Of a stretch of 64,000 bases of DNA, positions 33,735 through 43,860 are shown one piece after another. Numbering within the stretch: position 1 is the first letter of the stretch; every line of letters begins with the position of its first letter. The stretch is from the NCBI GenBank assembly GCA_036768485.1, contig JAVLUZ010000154.1, positions 41,447,646 to 41,511,645 of the forward strand, read 5' to 3'. The notes below the pieces were generated by a model. That model made no database searches and had not been told where the DNA came from. It saw only the letters and a list, made by a program, of their open reading frames with translations. The stretch comes from Mermis nigrescens. Lineage: Eukaryota > Nematoda > Enoplea > Mermithida > Mermithidae. A program made the translations under genes and the position numbers.

Positions 33735-34379
33735 AAATAAATTTCAGCTTTTTCTCATGCACAATGACAAGGCGCCTGATATCCCACTTACCTGGGCACG
33801 TGGTCAGGAGTTTTTGAGTTGCGATTAAAAATTGCAGCTGGAAATGACTCACCATTGTGCCAACCTCCCCGTGGTGTGAGTCGGACATTGACGAATGGGC
33901 ACAAAAGTTTGTTAAAGTTTGGAAAATTTTTTGTAAAATTTGGAATATTTTTTGTAAAGTTTGGAATATTTTTGTAAAGTTTGGAATATATATTACATGC
34001 TTAAGCATAGTACTTTTGTAAAGTTTGGAATATTTTTTGTAAAGTTTGGAATATTTTTTGTGAAGTTTGAAATATTATGTATCTAATCTGCATTTCTCAA
34101 GCATGCTCCTGTTTTGCACCTGTAAGGATCAATTTTCCGCTTGTGAACAGCAAAAATGTTATATTTTTGAATTTGTATATTAAACCAGGAAATAATTCCA
34201 CTTCATACATGCATTTTCTTTTCACCAGCTCATAAAATTTGCAAAGATTAATGCAAAATCCCAAGTTAGCCGAGCCAACAAACAGCACAGGCTTTATTTT
34301 CAACATTATTGTATTTTCGCCTTCATGTATAGTTTTTGCTCCAAGTAGATGTCATCTAGATTAAGCGCATTTGGTAGGG
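33735..34379. repeat. Polymerase-integrase spacer with 21-bp minisatellite
   Basis: 33905-34075 holds about eight copies of tttggaatattttttgtaaag. It is followed by tatctaatctgcatttctcaa, catgctcctgttttgcac and cgcttgtgaacag. The same blocks in the same order occur at about 46957-47480 and 51225-51740 in the 9.6-kb element, with the gcttaagcatag motif in both. The region is non-coding. Confidence 0.8.
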
Positions 34380-34390
34380 CTATAAATACT
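34380..34390 (+). promoter_or_regulatory. CTATAAATACT motif before integrase
   Basis: Exact 11-mer, 46 bp upstream of the integrase ATG at 34426. One of six identical copies that precede Polinton genes. Probable TATA-type core promoter. Confidence 0.6.
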
Positions 34391-34425
34391 ATTTAACAAA
34401 TCCTTTTTCTATATATTTATAAACA

Positions 34426-35479
34426 ATGGAACCATTAAAGATACAGTGGACAGAGGTGAGCAAGCCAGGATCATTTTCAGGTACTAATAAACTGCAAAAA
34501 GTTAGCAAAGCATCAAATAAAGGAGTAAGAGAATTTTTGTCTAAACAGTTTACTTATCAATTGCATAAACCTGTGAGAAGGCGATTTCTTAGACGGGCAA
34601 TCATAGTTTCAGGCCCTAATCTCTTGTGGGATGTAGATCTTCTTGATCTTAAAGAATTTAGGAACAAAAATTATAAAAATCGATACATTTTGACGGTCAT
34701 TGATATTTTTTCTCGTAAGGCTTATGGACAGGCAATGACTAATAAAAGTGCTAAATCTGCATCACAAGCATTTGAAAAAATATTACAGCTTAGCACCCCT
34801 CAGTCAGTGCGAACTGATCATGGCAATGAATTTAAAGGTGAGTTTAATAAATTGTTAAAATTACGCAAAATCAAGCACATATTGACAAGCAGTCCTGAGA
34901 TTAAGGCTAATTTTGTGGAACGATTTCATCGAACATTCCGTGACAAGCTCATGCGATACATGACATACTATTCGAATGAAAATTGGACAAAGGTATATAA
35001 AAGCATAATTGAGAGCTACAATAACACACCCCACAGAAGCCTAAATAATATAACGCCAAATGATGTAAATTCTGAAAATACAGGAGAATTATTAGCATTT
35101 ATGCTGAAAAATCGAATGCTATGTAAACCAGAAGCAGCACTACCTATTGGACAACTTGTGAGAATAACTTCACTCAAAAGCGGGTTTTGCAAAAGCAAGC
35201 AAGCACACATATACCGATGAGCTGTTTCGCATAAAAGAGGAGTCAGACAGTTGCCCTAAAACATACAGATTGGAGGATTTAATGGGAGAGCCAATAATTG
35301 GAGCATTTTATAGAAAGGAGCTCCAAGTAGCTGAACCAGAGGCTGAAATGCATAAGCGAGTTGCAAAAGCTATAAATACTGGTAAAGGGACATACAAAGT
35401 CAAATTCAAAAATTGGCCAAATAAGTTTAGTACAGAATTAACAAAGAGAGAACTGAAGTTTTATGAGCAGCCAAAATGA
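34426..35479 (+). pseudogene. Polinton retrovirus-like integrase, one frame change
   Basis: Inserts the element DNA into the host genome. The first 264 codons (34426-35220) carry the rve catalytic core with Asp71 (WDVDLLDL), Asp131 (TDHGNEF) and Glu165 (NFVERFHRT), plus NNTPHRSLNNITP. One frame change between about 35190 and 35210 puts the C-terminal part into another frame. That part (35222-35479) has GTYKVKFKNWPNKFSTEL, resembling the chromodomain-like tail of Polinton integrases. All catalytic residues remain, so only the tail is lost from the first product. Its stop overlaps the ATPase start in ATGA. Confidence 0.88.
35370..35380 (+). promoter_or_regulatory. CTATAAATACT motif inside integrase, before ATPase
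   Basis: Exact 11-mer located in the integrase C-terminal codons (read there as AINTG), 106 bp upstream of the ATPase ATG. Confidence 0.55.
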
Positions 35480-36060
35480 TTTTAGAGCATCCTTTTACAT
35501 GCATTGTTTCAGGCCCTACAAAATCAGGTAAAACAACGTTTGTGAAACAACTTATAGAAAATTGTGAAAGACTAATTGACACTAAAATTGCAAAAATTTG
35601 GTGGTGCTTTACAGAAGATCAGCCATTATACAAGAAAATAAAAAATGTCACCTTCATAAAAGGGTTGCCAAACTTTAAAAGACTCAAAGAGACAAGCCCA
35701 ACGCCTCAACTACTTATACTTGACGACCTGATGCAGGAAAGTAAAGGCAATGGGCAAATCATACAATTATTTACACGAGGTTGTCACCACTGGAATGTCA
35801 GTGTCATTCACATAGTGCAAAACCTATTTTTTGATGGCCTGCGCACTTCTCGCATAAATTCTGATTATATTGTGCTATTTAAAAATCCTGCTGATCAGTT
35901 ACAGGCACAAGTTTTATCCCGACAGCTTTATCCTAACAATCAAAAATATTTTCTAGAAGCTTATTCGGATGCAACTTCTCAACCTCACGGGTATCTTTTC
36001 ATCGATTTAACACAAAATATTATGGACACTTATAGGCTAAAAACGAATATATTTCAATAA
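35476..36060 (+). CDS. Polinton packaging ATPase (FtsK-HerA/A32-like)
   Basis: DNA-packaging ATPase expected to drive genome entry into the capsid. 194 residues, intact. The Walker A motif GPTKSGKT is at residues 13-20 and Walker B LLILDD at 79-84. A sensor-like HIVQN follows near residue 116, in a layout shared with adintovirus and Polinton ATPases. The ATG overlaps the integrase stop by 4 bp. Length is within the short range usual for this family. Confidence 0.92.
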   Translation: MILEHPFTCIVSGPTKSGKTTFVKQLIENCERLIDTKIAKIWWCFTEDQPLYKKIKNVTFIKGLPNFKRLKETSPTPQLLILDDLMQESKGNGQIIQLFTRGCHHWNVSVIHIVQNLFFDGLRTSRINSDYIVLFKNPADQLQAQVLSRQLYPNNQKYFLEAYSDATSQPHGYLFIDLTQNIMDTYRLKTNIFQ

Positions 36061-36086
36061 ACATCCATCTATTTATGTACCAAAGT

Positions 36087-36097
36087 CTATAAATACT
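36087..36097 (+). promoter_or_regulatory. CTATAAATACT motif before the PX-like gene
   Basis: Exact 11-mer, 38 bp upstream of the ATG at 36125, in a 64-bp intergenic gap. Confidence 0.62.
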
Positions 36098-36124
36098 AAT
36101 GAAAATAAAAAATAAAAATTTAAG

Positions 36125-36475
36125 ATGGCTCCAAAACGACTGAAACGGAATATAACTTGTTTACACGTGCTAAGCATTGCAAAGAAACCTCAGAGAAACG
36201 CGCTTATAAATACTGCTAGCAAGGATCAGATTCTTTGCATATGTGATTGTGCTCATAACTTTTTAAACGGTAATATTCCTTTTTTAGAAAAAGACACCAA
36301 CACACTAAGAAGGTACCAGAATCAAATTAGATATCTAGCAAACAATAAGCAGGCAACAACAAAGCAAAGAAAAGACATTATATTACAGAACGGTGGGTTT
36401 CTTCCTTTATTACTCACTCCCATACTTTCAATTGTTGGCAGTCTATTAGCTGATTCAATAATAGGTAGAAAATGA
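36125..36475 (+). CDS. Polinton PX-like small protein
   Basis: 116 residues, intact. Basic N-terminus, then a helical region with CDCAHNFLNGNIPF and RRYQNQIRYLANNK. The C-terminal hydrophobic stretch begins GGFLPLLLTPILSIVG. This C-terminal GGFLPxLL pattern is a recurrent feature of Polinton/adintovirus core or membrane-active small proteins likened to adenovirus pX. The role in the particle is inferred from those relatives. Its stop overlaps the next ATG (ATGA at 36472-36475). Confidence 0.75.
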   Translation: MAPKRLKRNITCLHVLSIAKKPQRNALINTASKDQILCICDCAHNFLNGNIPFLEKDTNTLRRYQNQIRYLANNKQATTKQRKDIILQNGGFLPLLLTPILSIVGSLLADSIIGRK

Positions 36476-36548
36476 AGTATACAGAAAAATAATTCTAATA
36501 CCTAGTGAACTGACTGAACGAAGGAAACCGGTTGATAGCTTACTTGGC
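36472..36548 (+). pseudogene. Second small Polinton protein, 5' part, cut by the palindromic element
   Basis: Starts with ATG overlapping the PX-like stop. A one-base loss in the A run near 36487 shifts the frame; after it the codons read PSELTERRKPVDSLLG up to the insertion at 36549. The reading frame continues in register at 40371 after the insertion, across the duplicated CTTGGC. Confidence 0.7.
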
Positions 36549-37349
36549 AGTAGTAAAGCCTGACCCTTCAGCGCCTCCGTGCTTAAGCATAGCACATGCT
36601 TAAGCATAGAGACTCCATGAGGCGCTAAGCGGTCTACAATGGGGTCATACTACACACAAAAGGCATGAAGCGTCCAACAATGCACAGTCGGTTATCCAGG
36701 ACGGGCGAAACCAATTAATTTTAATTTGCATAAAAAGGTGCAGCCTCCCCCATGCTACTGTTTTAATTTTATTTCACATCATCAGCTGCTGCACGTTGAA
36801 GCATTGGCTAATCGGCTGCCTCTATTTCTGCATGTAGTTCAAACTTCGGGTCATGTAGGTTCTATAGCTTCATGAGACAAATCTTGTTATTCATTTTATT
36901 TCTATAGCTTATGAGACAAAACTTATGTTATTCATTCTCATCTTATTTGTAGCTCATGTGGGGTGAGTGAGTACGGTTGAAAAGCAATTTATGAATTTCT
37001 ACTCTTTTTCCAGAAAAAAAAATTGAAAAATAAACAAATAACATAAAAATAAATAAATAAATAAAAATAAGCATCGAATTTGGACATCAGGCTATACAAC
37101 AATAATACAACACCTTAATTAATCAAAATCATAAAAAAACAAGCCAAATAAAAATTTACAGAGAACTGGCAGGCTAGCAACAACATACAGCAGGTGCTCA
37201 ATACAAGTTTCTACAACACAACGCATTAGCTACGACGCATGAAACATCAGTAAAACGGGTCATAACGCTTAAGCGTAGAAACTCTGCCCTAGTAGGCGCG
37301 AAGCACCAGAGTTCGGGTAAGAATTCTCTAGATTAGTGTACTGATTACA

Positions 37350-37975
37350 TTCTAAGCATTTCTTTATCCGATTTGGATAGTCTAGCAGAGCTACTCGCTA
37401 GACTCTTCAGAGATGTGACAACTTCATTATTGTCTTCTCGTTTTCATCTGCTCAGCCTCAAGTAGATCGGCATTTTTGCGAATCAATTTTTTGAACATGT
37501 ATTTTCGACCGGCCCAGGCTGTCTCATTAGCTTCCTTTTTTCCAAATTTTGTTTCATACCGGTAAAAATTATTAGCGTTCTTCTATTTCTTCCCTTAATT
37601 CGCTTTCATTTAGAGCATCTAGGAGTGAGTCATAAAAATCATAGAGAATATGCTGATTTTGTCAACAAAACTGCTGCAAAATGGCTCGGTTTGGAGTGTC
37701 TTGTATACTGTTCGGAAAATCTTCAAAATCTGAAGGCACGTATTTTGCTAAAAAGCGCCAAAACGGCTTAGTCCAACCACTCTCGATTACAGTCTCATTT
37801 GAGCTGCTTTCAGAATCGAAGAATTTCCATTGTTTCTGCCTTCACTACTATGTCACCGTCATTTGTTCAGGACTCTGATGTATCATTCTCTTTTGTGATA
37901 TCCATGCAGAGGTATTTTGTGTCTTTTTAAAGTAAGGTTATTAAGTAGTTGCTTACCGCAGATTTCACAGATTTT
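37350..37975 (-). pseudogene. Zinc-finger gene copy in the left palindrome arm
   Basis: On the minus strand, from Met at about 37974, an intact C2H2 finger with CEICGKQLLNN and RHKIPLH (C-x2-C-x12-H-x4-H). A Ser/Glu-rich linker with SDSESSSN-like text follows (SNETVIESGW), then FWRFLAKYVPSDFEDF and a charged helical region down to about 37350. Small indels break it. I do not recognise the family. The matching copy is at 39020-39645. Confidence 0.55.
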
Positions 37976-38302
37976 ATTCATGCTGTCAACTATTCAAGAT
38001 GTGGCATTCCTTAAATAGCTTTATTGCTCATCGATCGCGTTTACATCACATTCTGGCGTGAAGCTCACACTCTTCACAATATTGTCACTTCTGTCACTTC
38101 ATTCAATTCATAGCTAGCATGCATTTCTTCATTGCAGCACGTTAAGCCTGGATTCCGAGGCGAAATTATCGCTGACAAGTGCTTCCAATTTTTGACAATA
38201 TCTCCAAGAATCTCAAGTTTGTCTGTAATATTGTCAATTACAACCTCACACACAGAAAGGCGGCTTGCTAGTCAGGTTGTTAGCCGATGCAACTAAAAAT
38301 AG

Positions 38303-38710
38303 GTGATTTTTATGAAACGCGCCCAATTTTCAGAGGAATGTGACGATGTGATGGCTTTGTGCAGAATGAGATTTTGTGATCCTCCATTTCGCAGAAAAAT
38401 CACATTCCAAATTGAGCAACCTCACATTCTGCACAAAAACCATCACATCGTCACATTCTCTGAAAATCGGGCGCGTTTGCTTCTAGCTTATCAGTCGCCA
38501 AGGGCGAGAAGGTATGAACTTCCTGGTATACATTTTCAGAGGAATGTGACGATGTGATGGCTTTTGTGCAGAAATGTGAGGTGCACAATTTGGAATGAGA
38601 TTTTTCTGCAAAATGTGAGGTGCACTGAAATCCCACATTCTGCACAAAACCATCACATCGTCACATTCCTCTGAAAATTGGCGCGTTTCATAAAATCACC
38701 TATTTGTAGT
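38303..38710. repeat. Centre of the palindrome with nested inverted repeats
   Basis: Four copies of gaggaatgtgacgatgtgatgg or its complement lie here in alternating orientation, making smaller hairpins inside the large one. The unpaired centre, about 38471-38531, contains cttatcagtcgccaagggcg. Confidence 0.7.
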
Positions 38711-39019
38711 GGCATCAGCCAACAACTGATTAGCAAACCATCTTTCTGCGTGAGGTTGTATTGACAATATTACAGGACAAAATTGAGATTCTTGGAGATA
38801 TTGTCAAAAAATTGGAGCACTTTGTCAGCGATATTTTCGCATCAAACCAGGCTAGACGTTCTGCATATGAAGAAAATGCATGCAGTTATAGAATGAATGA
38901 AGTGACGGTAGTGACCAATATTGTGAAGAATGTGAGCTTACGTCAAAGAATGTGATGTAAACGCGAATCACATGTGCAATAAAGTTTATTTAAGGAATGC
39001 CACATCTTGAATAGTTGAC

Positions 39020-39645
39020 AAAATGAATAAAATCTGTGAAATCTGCGGTAAGCAATTACTTAATAATTTTACTTAAAGACACAAAATGCCTCATGCATGG
39101 GATATCACAAAAGAGGAATGATACATCAGAGTCTGAGACAAATGACAGATGATGATAGGTAGTGAAGGCAGTAACAAATGCAAATTCTTCAGATTCTGAA
39201 AGCAGCTCAAATGGGACTGTAATCGAAAGTGGTTGGACTAACCCGTTTTGGCGCTTTTAGTAAAATACGTGCTTTCAGATTTTGAAGATTTTCCGAACAG
39301 TATACAAGACCTCCAAATCGAGCCATTTACAGCAGTTTTGTTGATAAAATCCATATTCTCTATGATTTTTATGACTCACTCTAGATGCTCTAAATGAAAG
39401 CAGTAAGTGGAAGAAATAGAAAAACGCTAATAATTTTACCGGTATTAATTAAAATTTGGAAAAGAATCCAATGAGACAGCTTGGGCCAGTCGAAAATACA
39501 TGTTTAAAAAATTGATTCGCAAAATGCCGGATCTATTTGAGGCTGAGCAGATGAAACGAGAAGACAATAATGAAGTTGTCACATCTCTTGAAGAGCTCAG
39601 AGGTTCGCTAGACTGATTCAAAATCGGATAAAAATGCTTAGAATA
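39020..39645 (+). pseudogene. Zinc-finger gene copy in the right palindrome arm
   Basis: Mirror copy of the left-arm gene. It starts MNKICEICGKQLLNN, but a stop interrupts the finger before the histidines, and further stops follow. SESSSNGTVIESGW and FEDFPNSIQD are still legible. It is more damaged than the left copy, so the arms have not been recently equalised here. Confidence 0.5.
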
Positions 39646-40370
39646 TAATCAGTACACTATTCTAAAGAATTTTTACCCGAGAGCACTGGCTGGCTTCGCG
39701 TTACAAGGGCCGAGCTTCTACGTTTAAGCGTTCAAGAGATTCATGCGTCGTACTGCTTGTAGAAATTTGTATTGAGCACTTGCTGTATGTTGTGCTGCCT
39801 GGCTAATTCTCTGTAAATTTTTATTTGGCTTGTTTTTTATGATTTTGATTAATTAAGGCGTGTATTATTGTTGTATAGCCTCGATGTCCAAATTCGATGC
39901 TTATTTTTATTTATTTATTTTTATTTATTTATTTATTTTTAAATTTTTTTTCTGGAAAAAAGAGTAGAAATTCATAAATTACTTTTTAACCGTACTCACT
40001 CACCCCACATGAGCTATAAATAAGATGAGAATGAATAACATAAGTTTTGTCTCATAAGCTATAGAAATAAGATGAATAACAAGTTTTGTCTCATAAGCTT
40101 ATAGAACCTACATGACTCGAAGTTTGAAAAACATGCAAAAATAGAACAGCGTGCCAATGCTTCAACGTGCAGCGAGCTGATGATGTGAAATAAAATTAAA
40201 ACAGTAGCATGGGGAGGCTGCTACCTTTTTATGCAAATTAAAAATAATTGGTTTCGCCCGTCCTGGATAACCGACTGTGCATTGTTGGACGCTTCATGCC
40301 TTTGTGTAGTAGTATGACCCCATTGTAGACTGCTTAGCACGGAGGCGCTGAAGGGTCAGGCTTTACTACT

Positions 40371-40775
40371 CTTGGCACTCTAGACAAGGAGATGCAAAAA
40401 CTTTTAAGTGATAAGAATGCACCACCTGATGCAAAGCTTATGAAGTATAATCAGCTTGTTAGTAGATTTATGCGACTACAGGAAAAGAAAAAACAACCTT
40501 ATAAAGCAAATATCATAGAAAGTCGAATTGCTAATGATGTGGAAATTCTTGAAGATATCCCAAAATCGCAGTATCAGAAAGCAAAAATGCTCTTACACTA
40601 CATTCACAGCAGTCCAAATATCGAAATTGCCCCTAGTGGGCAGCTTGTGATTGATGGCCAAGAAATTTATGGTTCTAATGTCACATATATAGTGCATGAT
40701 TTAGCCCGTGAGCGAAAAAAATATAAGCAAACACCCAGGTACAATAGAATTACTAAAAGCACTCTATCAGCATGA
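40371..40775 (+). pseudogene. Second small Polinton protein, 3' part
   Basis: Opens in frame from the insertion junction and continues to the stop at 40773. It includes YNQLVSRFMRLQEKKK, IPKSQYQKAKMLLHYI and the block QLVIDGQEIYGSNVTYIVHDL, a pattern seen in a conserved Polinton late protein of unknown role. Without the 3.8-kb insertion it would join the codons at 36472-36548. An internal Met at 40392 could still start a shorter product. Confidence 0.72.
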
Positions 40776-40862
40776 ATGTGCCAATTGAAAGCATTGGCAA
40801 TAAAAAGGAAGGCACCTTTTGCAGCAGCTCGAACTGAAATAGATTTTGATTGGGATGAAGGT

Positions 40863-40873
40863 CTATAAATACT
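40863..40873 (+). promoter_or_regulatory. CTATAAATACT motif before the small virion-type protein
   Basis: Exact 11-mer 40 bp upstream of the ATG at 40903. This spacing favours 40903 over the upstream ATG at 40846, which would lie before the motif. Confidence 0.58.
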
Positions 40874-40902
40874 CTTATTACTTTGCAGTGGCAATTCACA
40901 AA

Positions 40903-41136
40903 ATGCATGTCCAATTTCATCCAGACAATTACAATTTTTGGCTTCAGTACTACACTGAGCAGGCGGGCTATGGGTTGGAGGGGCTTAAAGGCATCCCATA
41001 CCAGCGGGGCGTAGGGCTTGGCAGCTTTTTCCATTCGCTTTTTAGAATGGCAGTCCCTGTTTTACAATCAATTGGTAGGCGAGTTGGAAAACAAGCTTTA
41101 GTGGCAGGTACAAATATAGCAGCAGATTTGGCCTAG
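40903..41136 (+). pseudogene. Small Polinton virion-type protein (membrane-active-like), frameshifted tail
   Basis: Begins MHVQFHPDNYNFW and contains YYTEQAGYGLEG, then GVGLGSFFHSLFRM and a long amphipathic stretch. A glycine-rich GxGSFxxxLFR segment followed by helices is typical of the Polinton protein compared with adenovirus pVI/pX. The frame stops at 41134; related codons ending KSINTN continue in another frame to about 41272, so one indel truncates it. Start choice follows the promoter motif. The assignment is by pattern and position. Confidence 0.6.
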
Positions 41137-41258
41137 GTGAAACCCGCTTTTTGAGTCTACTAAAGAACACTCAAAGCGAGAACCTGCCCAACTTTTTGAT
41201 GAAGCCTCTCATGCCCTTCAGCAGCAGCAAGGAGAGGGTCTTGGTAGCCGCCAAAAGT

Positions 41259-41269
41259 CTATAAATACT
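41259..41269 (+). promoter_or_regulatory. CTATAAATACT motif before major capsid
   Basis: Exact 11-mer 48 bp upstream of the major capsid ATG. It overlaps the C-terminal codons (SINT) of the preceding gene. Confidence 0.62.
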
Positions 41270-41306
41270 AATATGAATGATGCCTTTTCAATACTAAACA
41301 AAAATA

Positions 41307-42599
41307 ATGGCTCTCATAGACATAAAATCAACTCCAAGTACAAAAACCGAACTTGACCTTTTCACGGTCCATCCCACCCAAGTAGTGATAAAACAAGGCT
41401 TCTGGCATGAAATCCAGCCAACGCATCCAATCACATATGAAGGCCCATATGAATTTCGAATACCACCTGACCCACATTACCTGCAACTCAGCAAAAACCA
41501 CATTTATATGTTACTAAGAATAAGAAAACCAGCAGTTGCTGCAGGGGCAGCAATACCCGACTATGCGCCTATCAATCTAATTGGTAAAACTTTTTTCAGG
41601 CAAGTAAAGTGCTTTTTAGGAGGGCAATTAGTTTTTGACAGCTCTGACAAATATGCTTACAGGGCTTATTTTGAAACTGAGCTTAATTTTGGATATGATG
41701 CAAAGCATTCTCACTTACAGACAGCAGTGTACTTTCACGAAGGTGGAGGTGATGTTGACACAAAAGACAATGAAGCATTCAAAAAGCGATCAAAAATGTT
41801 TAAGGATGAAAGTATTGTAGAAGTTATAGCTCCACTGCACATTGACATGTTTTCACAAGACAGATATTTGCTTAATTTTACAGATTTTCGGCTAGAATTA
41901 CATAGAAATAGCAATGCCTTTGTTTTGCAGTGCTTTGAGGATTTAAATTTAGAACTGCAGGTCCTACAAATGAAATTTTTCATTCGAAAAGTTGAGGTTT
42001 TGGACAGTGTGAACCTAGCTCTTGAGCAAACGATGCAATCATGTACTGCAAAATATCCCATAAGGAGAGTGGCTATGACCAACTTGCATTTATCAAATCC
42101 AGCAAGAGAAACGCCTAATTATACATTGTTTACTGGTCAGCTACCTCGGCGTATTGTATTTGCATGTGTTGAAGGCAGTGCTTATCGAGGTAATATAGAA
42201 AAATCGCCATTTAATTTCAAGCATTTTAATGTAAATGATGTAAAAGTAACATGTGGAGGTATAACATATCCAGCTTACCCGCTCAGCATTTCATTTAAAC
42301 ATGATAGATACCTACAAGCTTTTAATCAAATGTTTGAAGCATTAGATTTAGGGCGTGAAAGTAATTTTATTAGCAGAGAGGAATTTAAAACGAGTCATTG
42401 TTTTTTCGTGTTCGACCTGACTCCTGATGAAGATGATAGTGGGCATTGGGATTTAATCCACGAGGGTACAACCAGCATTCATATAAAATTCAGTGGTAAT
42501 TTGCCCGATTCAGGTGTTGAAATTATTATATATGCTGAATTTGATAATTTGATAATGATTGACAAAAACCGTAACACTTTTCATGATTATAACGCATAA
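41307..42599 (+). CDS. Polinton major capsid protein (double jelly-roll)
   Basis: Forms the hexon-like shell of the predicted particle. 430 residues, intact. The N-terminus has the conserved ELDLFTVHPTQ block and GPYEFRIP, followed by PINLIGKTFFRQVKCFLGGQ and YRAYFETELNFGYDAKHSHL. The two jelly-roll halves are separated near residue 240. The C-terminus ends IIIYAEFDNLIMIDKNR. All of these are hallmarks of Polinton/adintovirus major capsids. It lies directly upstream of the protease with 3 bp between stop and ATG. An intact capsid frame next to broken replication genes is notable. Confidence 0.93.
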   Translation: MALIDIKSTPSTKTELDLFTVHPTQVVIKQGFWHEIQPTHPITYEGPYEFRIPPDPHYLQLSKNHIYMLLRIRKPAVAAGAAIPDYAPINLIGKTFFRQVKCFLGGQLVFDSSDKYAYRAYFETELNFGYDAKHSHLQTAVYFHEGGGDVDTKDNEAFKKRSKMFKDESIVEVIAPLHIDMFSQDRYLLNFTDFRLELHRNSNAFVLQCFEDLNLELQVLQMKFFIRKVEVLDSVNLALEQTMQSCTAKYPIRRVAMTNLHLSNPARETPNYTLFTGQLPRRIVFACVEGSAYRGNIEKSPFNFKHFNVNDVKVTCGGITYPAYPLSISFKHDRYLQAFNQMFEALDLGRESNFISREEFKTSHCFFVFDLTPDEDDSGHWDLIHEGTTSIHIKFSGNLPDSGVEIIIYAEFDNLIMIDKNRNTFHDYNA

Positions 42600-42602
42600 A
42601 AC

Positions 42603-43025
42603 ATGAATACTATTTAAATAATAGAAATTCTTAAAGCTGCTTTTCAAGATCGTACATTTTTAGGTGTTTTCCCATTAGACCTTGTACCTCGCGTTAAGAG
42701 TTACCCTGCTGCCCTTGTAGTGAACCTAGATGATAGCAATCAACCTGGCTCCCACTGGGTTGCCCTCTTTTTTAATCACAAAGGACACTGTGACTATTTT
42801 GACAGCTATGGACGAAAACCATTTGAGCTCAAAGAGTATATACAGCATAATGCAAAAGCTTACACATACAATAATGCAAAAGTTCAAGGCATATTTAGCA
42901 TTTCATGCGGCCACATGTGCATCTATTTTCTAGTTTGCCGTGCACAAGGTATTTCATTTAAGAAAATTGTCACATCAATGCAACATGAAAGAATCTATAA
43001 ATACTTTAATAAACTTAAGTTGTAA
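42603..43025 (+). pseudogene. Polinton adenain-like cysteine protease with early stop
   Basis: Processes virion proteins during maturation in related systems. The catalytic triad is present: His51 in HWVALFF, Asp67 in YFDSYG and Cys102 in SCGHMCIYF. FLGVFPLDLVPR precedes it, as in C5-family enzymes of Polintons. The in-frame codon 5 is TAA (42615-42617), so initiation at 42603 gives only four residues. Either this is a nonsense mutation or another start is used; no good ATG lies between the stop and the conserved FPLD block. No promoter motif precedes it, so it was probably read with the capsid gene. Confidence 0.85.
42995..43005 (+). promoter_or_regulatory. CTATAAATACT motif before minor capsid
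   Basis: Exact 11-mer 33 bp upstream of the minor capsid ATG, inside the last protease codons. Confidence 0.62.
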
Positions 43026-43027
43026 AC

Positions 43028-43804
43028 ATGGATATGAAACAATTTTACCTTACTCTTCCAAGCAATTCACAAGAAACAAATACTGCAGCCACATTTGTTA
43101 CCAATCTGCCTAGACAAATTGTATTAAATGGTGAGTGGGAGGTTGGTTTAGTAGAAATAATTTATGCAAATACATGGCACAATGTTTCCGAGGAGCAGAA
43201 TATGATACAATTTTATGATATAAAAAACAATGTGCGACAAAAATTGCTTATTCCTCGAGCAAGGTATTTAAATATACACGATCTCATTCAAGCTATCAGG
43301 AATGGAATAAAAACGATTAGCTCAATAGATAAATTTGATTACATGCAATACATTGGCATAAAGTATGATGAAAATAGAAAATTTTGTCATATGACAATAA
43401 ATTCTGAATATATTCAAAGTGTAAAGCTGACAAAGCATTTAATGTATATGCTAGGATTTCTAGAGAGCCAGCTTAGCAATATAGATTATACCGTTAAGAA
43501 AGAATTGAACATAGTTGCGCACCATTCGCCTGACATGCTAGGTGGAATGCATAACTTTTATGTATATTGTGATATAGTTGAGCCTCAAATTGTTGGAAAT
43601 ATTTTTGCACCGCTTCTGCAGGTTGTGAATATAGAAGGAAAGTATATGGATATTGTTAATCACGCATATATTAGTCCACATTATATACCTGTGCTCAAAA
43701 AATCATTCAATACAATTGAAGTGAACATTAAGAGTGATCAAGATAAACCTGTGCCTTTTGAGTTCGGAAAAACTATCGTAAAACTACATTTTAGAATGAC
43801 TTAG
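43028..43804 (+). CDS. Polinton minor capsid (penton-like) protein
   Basis: 258 residues, intact. Begins with QFYLTLPSNSQ, then GEWEVGLVEIIYANTWHNV. Later it has FYVYCDIVEPQIVGN, APLLQVV and PHYIPVLKKSFNTIEVNI, ending with FGKTIVKLHFR. These blocks match the single jelly-roll minor capsid protein of Polintons, expected at the particle vertices. It is the last gene before the right terminal repeat. Confidence 0.9.
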   Translation: MDMKQFYLTLPSNSQETNTAATFVTNLPRQIVLNGEWEVGLVEIIYANTWHNVSEEQNMIQFYDIKNNVRQKLLIPRARYLNIHDLIQAIRNGIKTISSIDKFDYMQYIGIKYDENRKFCHMTINSEYIQSVKLTKHLMYMLGFLESQLSNIDYTVKKELNIVAHHSPDMLGGMHNFYVYCDIVEPQIVGNIFAPLLQVVNIEGKYMDIVNHAYISPHYIPVLKKSFNTIEVNIKSDQDKPVPFEFGKTIVKLHFRMT

Positions 43805-43860
43805 CTTATAAATTGCTTTAACTTTTTAGAAGCAACACAAATTCGCGCATGTGGTTATGC

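Larger units (their letters stand above)
36549..40370. mobile_element. 3.8-kb palindromic element with Polinton-type ends
   Basis: Ends are AGTAGTAAAGCCTGACCC and its exact inverse, with a perfect 6-bp target duplication CTTGGC (36543-36548, 40371-40376). AG-starting termini and 6-bp duplications are the Polinton signature. The element is one near-complete palindrome: arms of about 1.9 kb match from the ends to a short asymmetric centre near 38470-38530. Indels and substitutions distinguish the arms. Each arm carries a copy of a zinc-finger gene in divergent orientation. It lacks polymerase, integrase and capsid genes. Confidence 0.88.
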
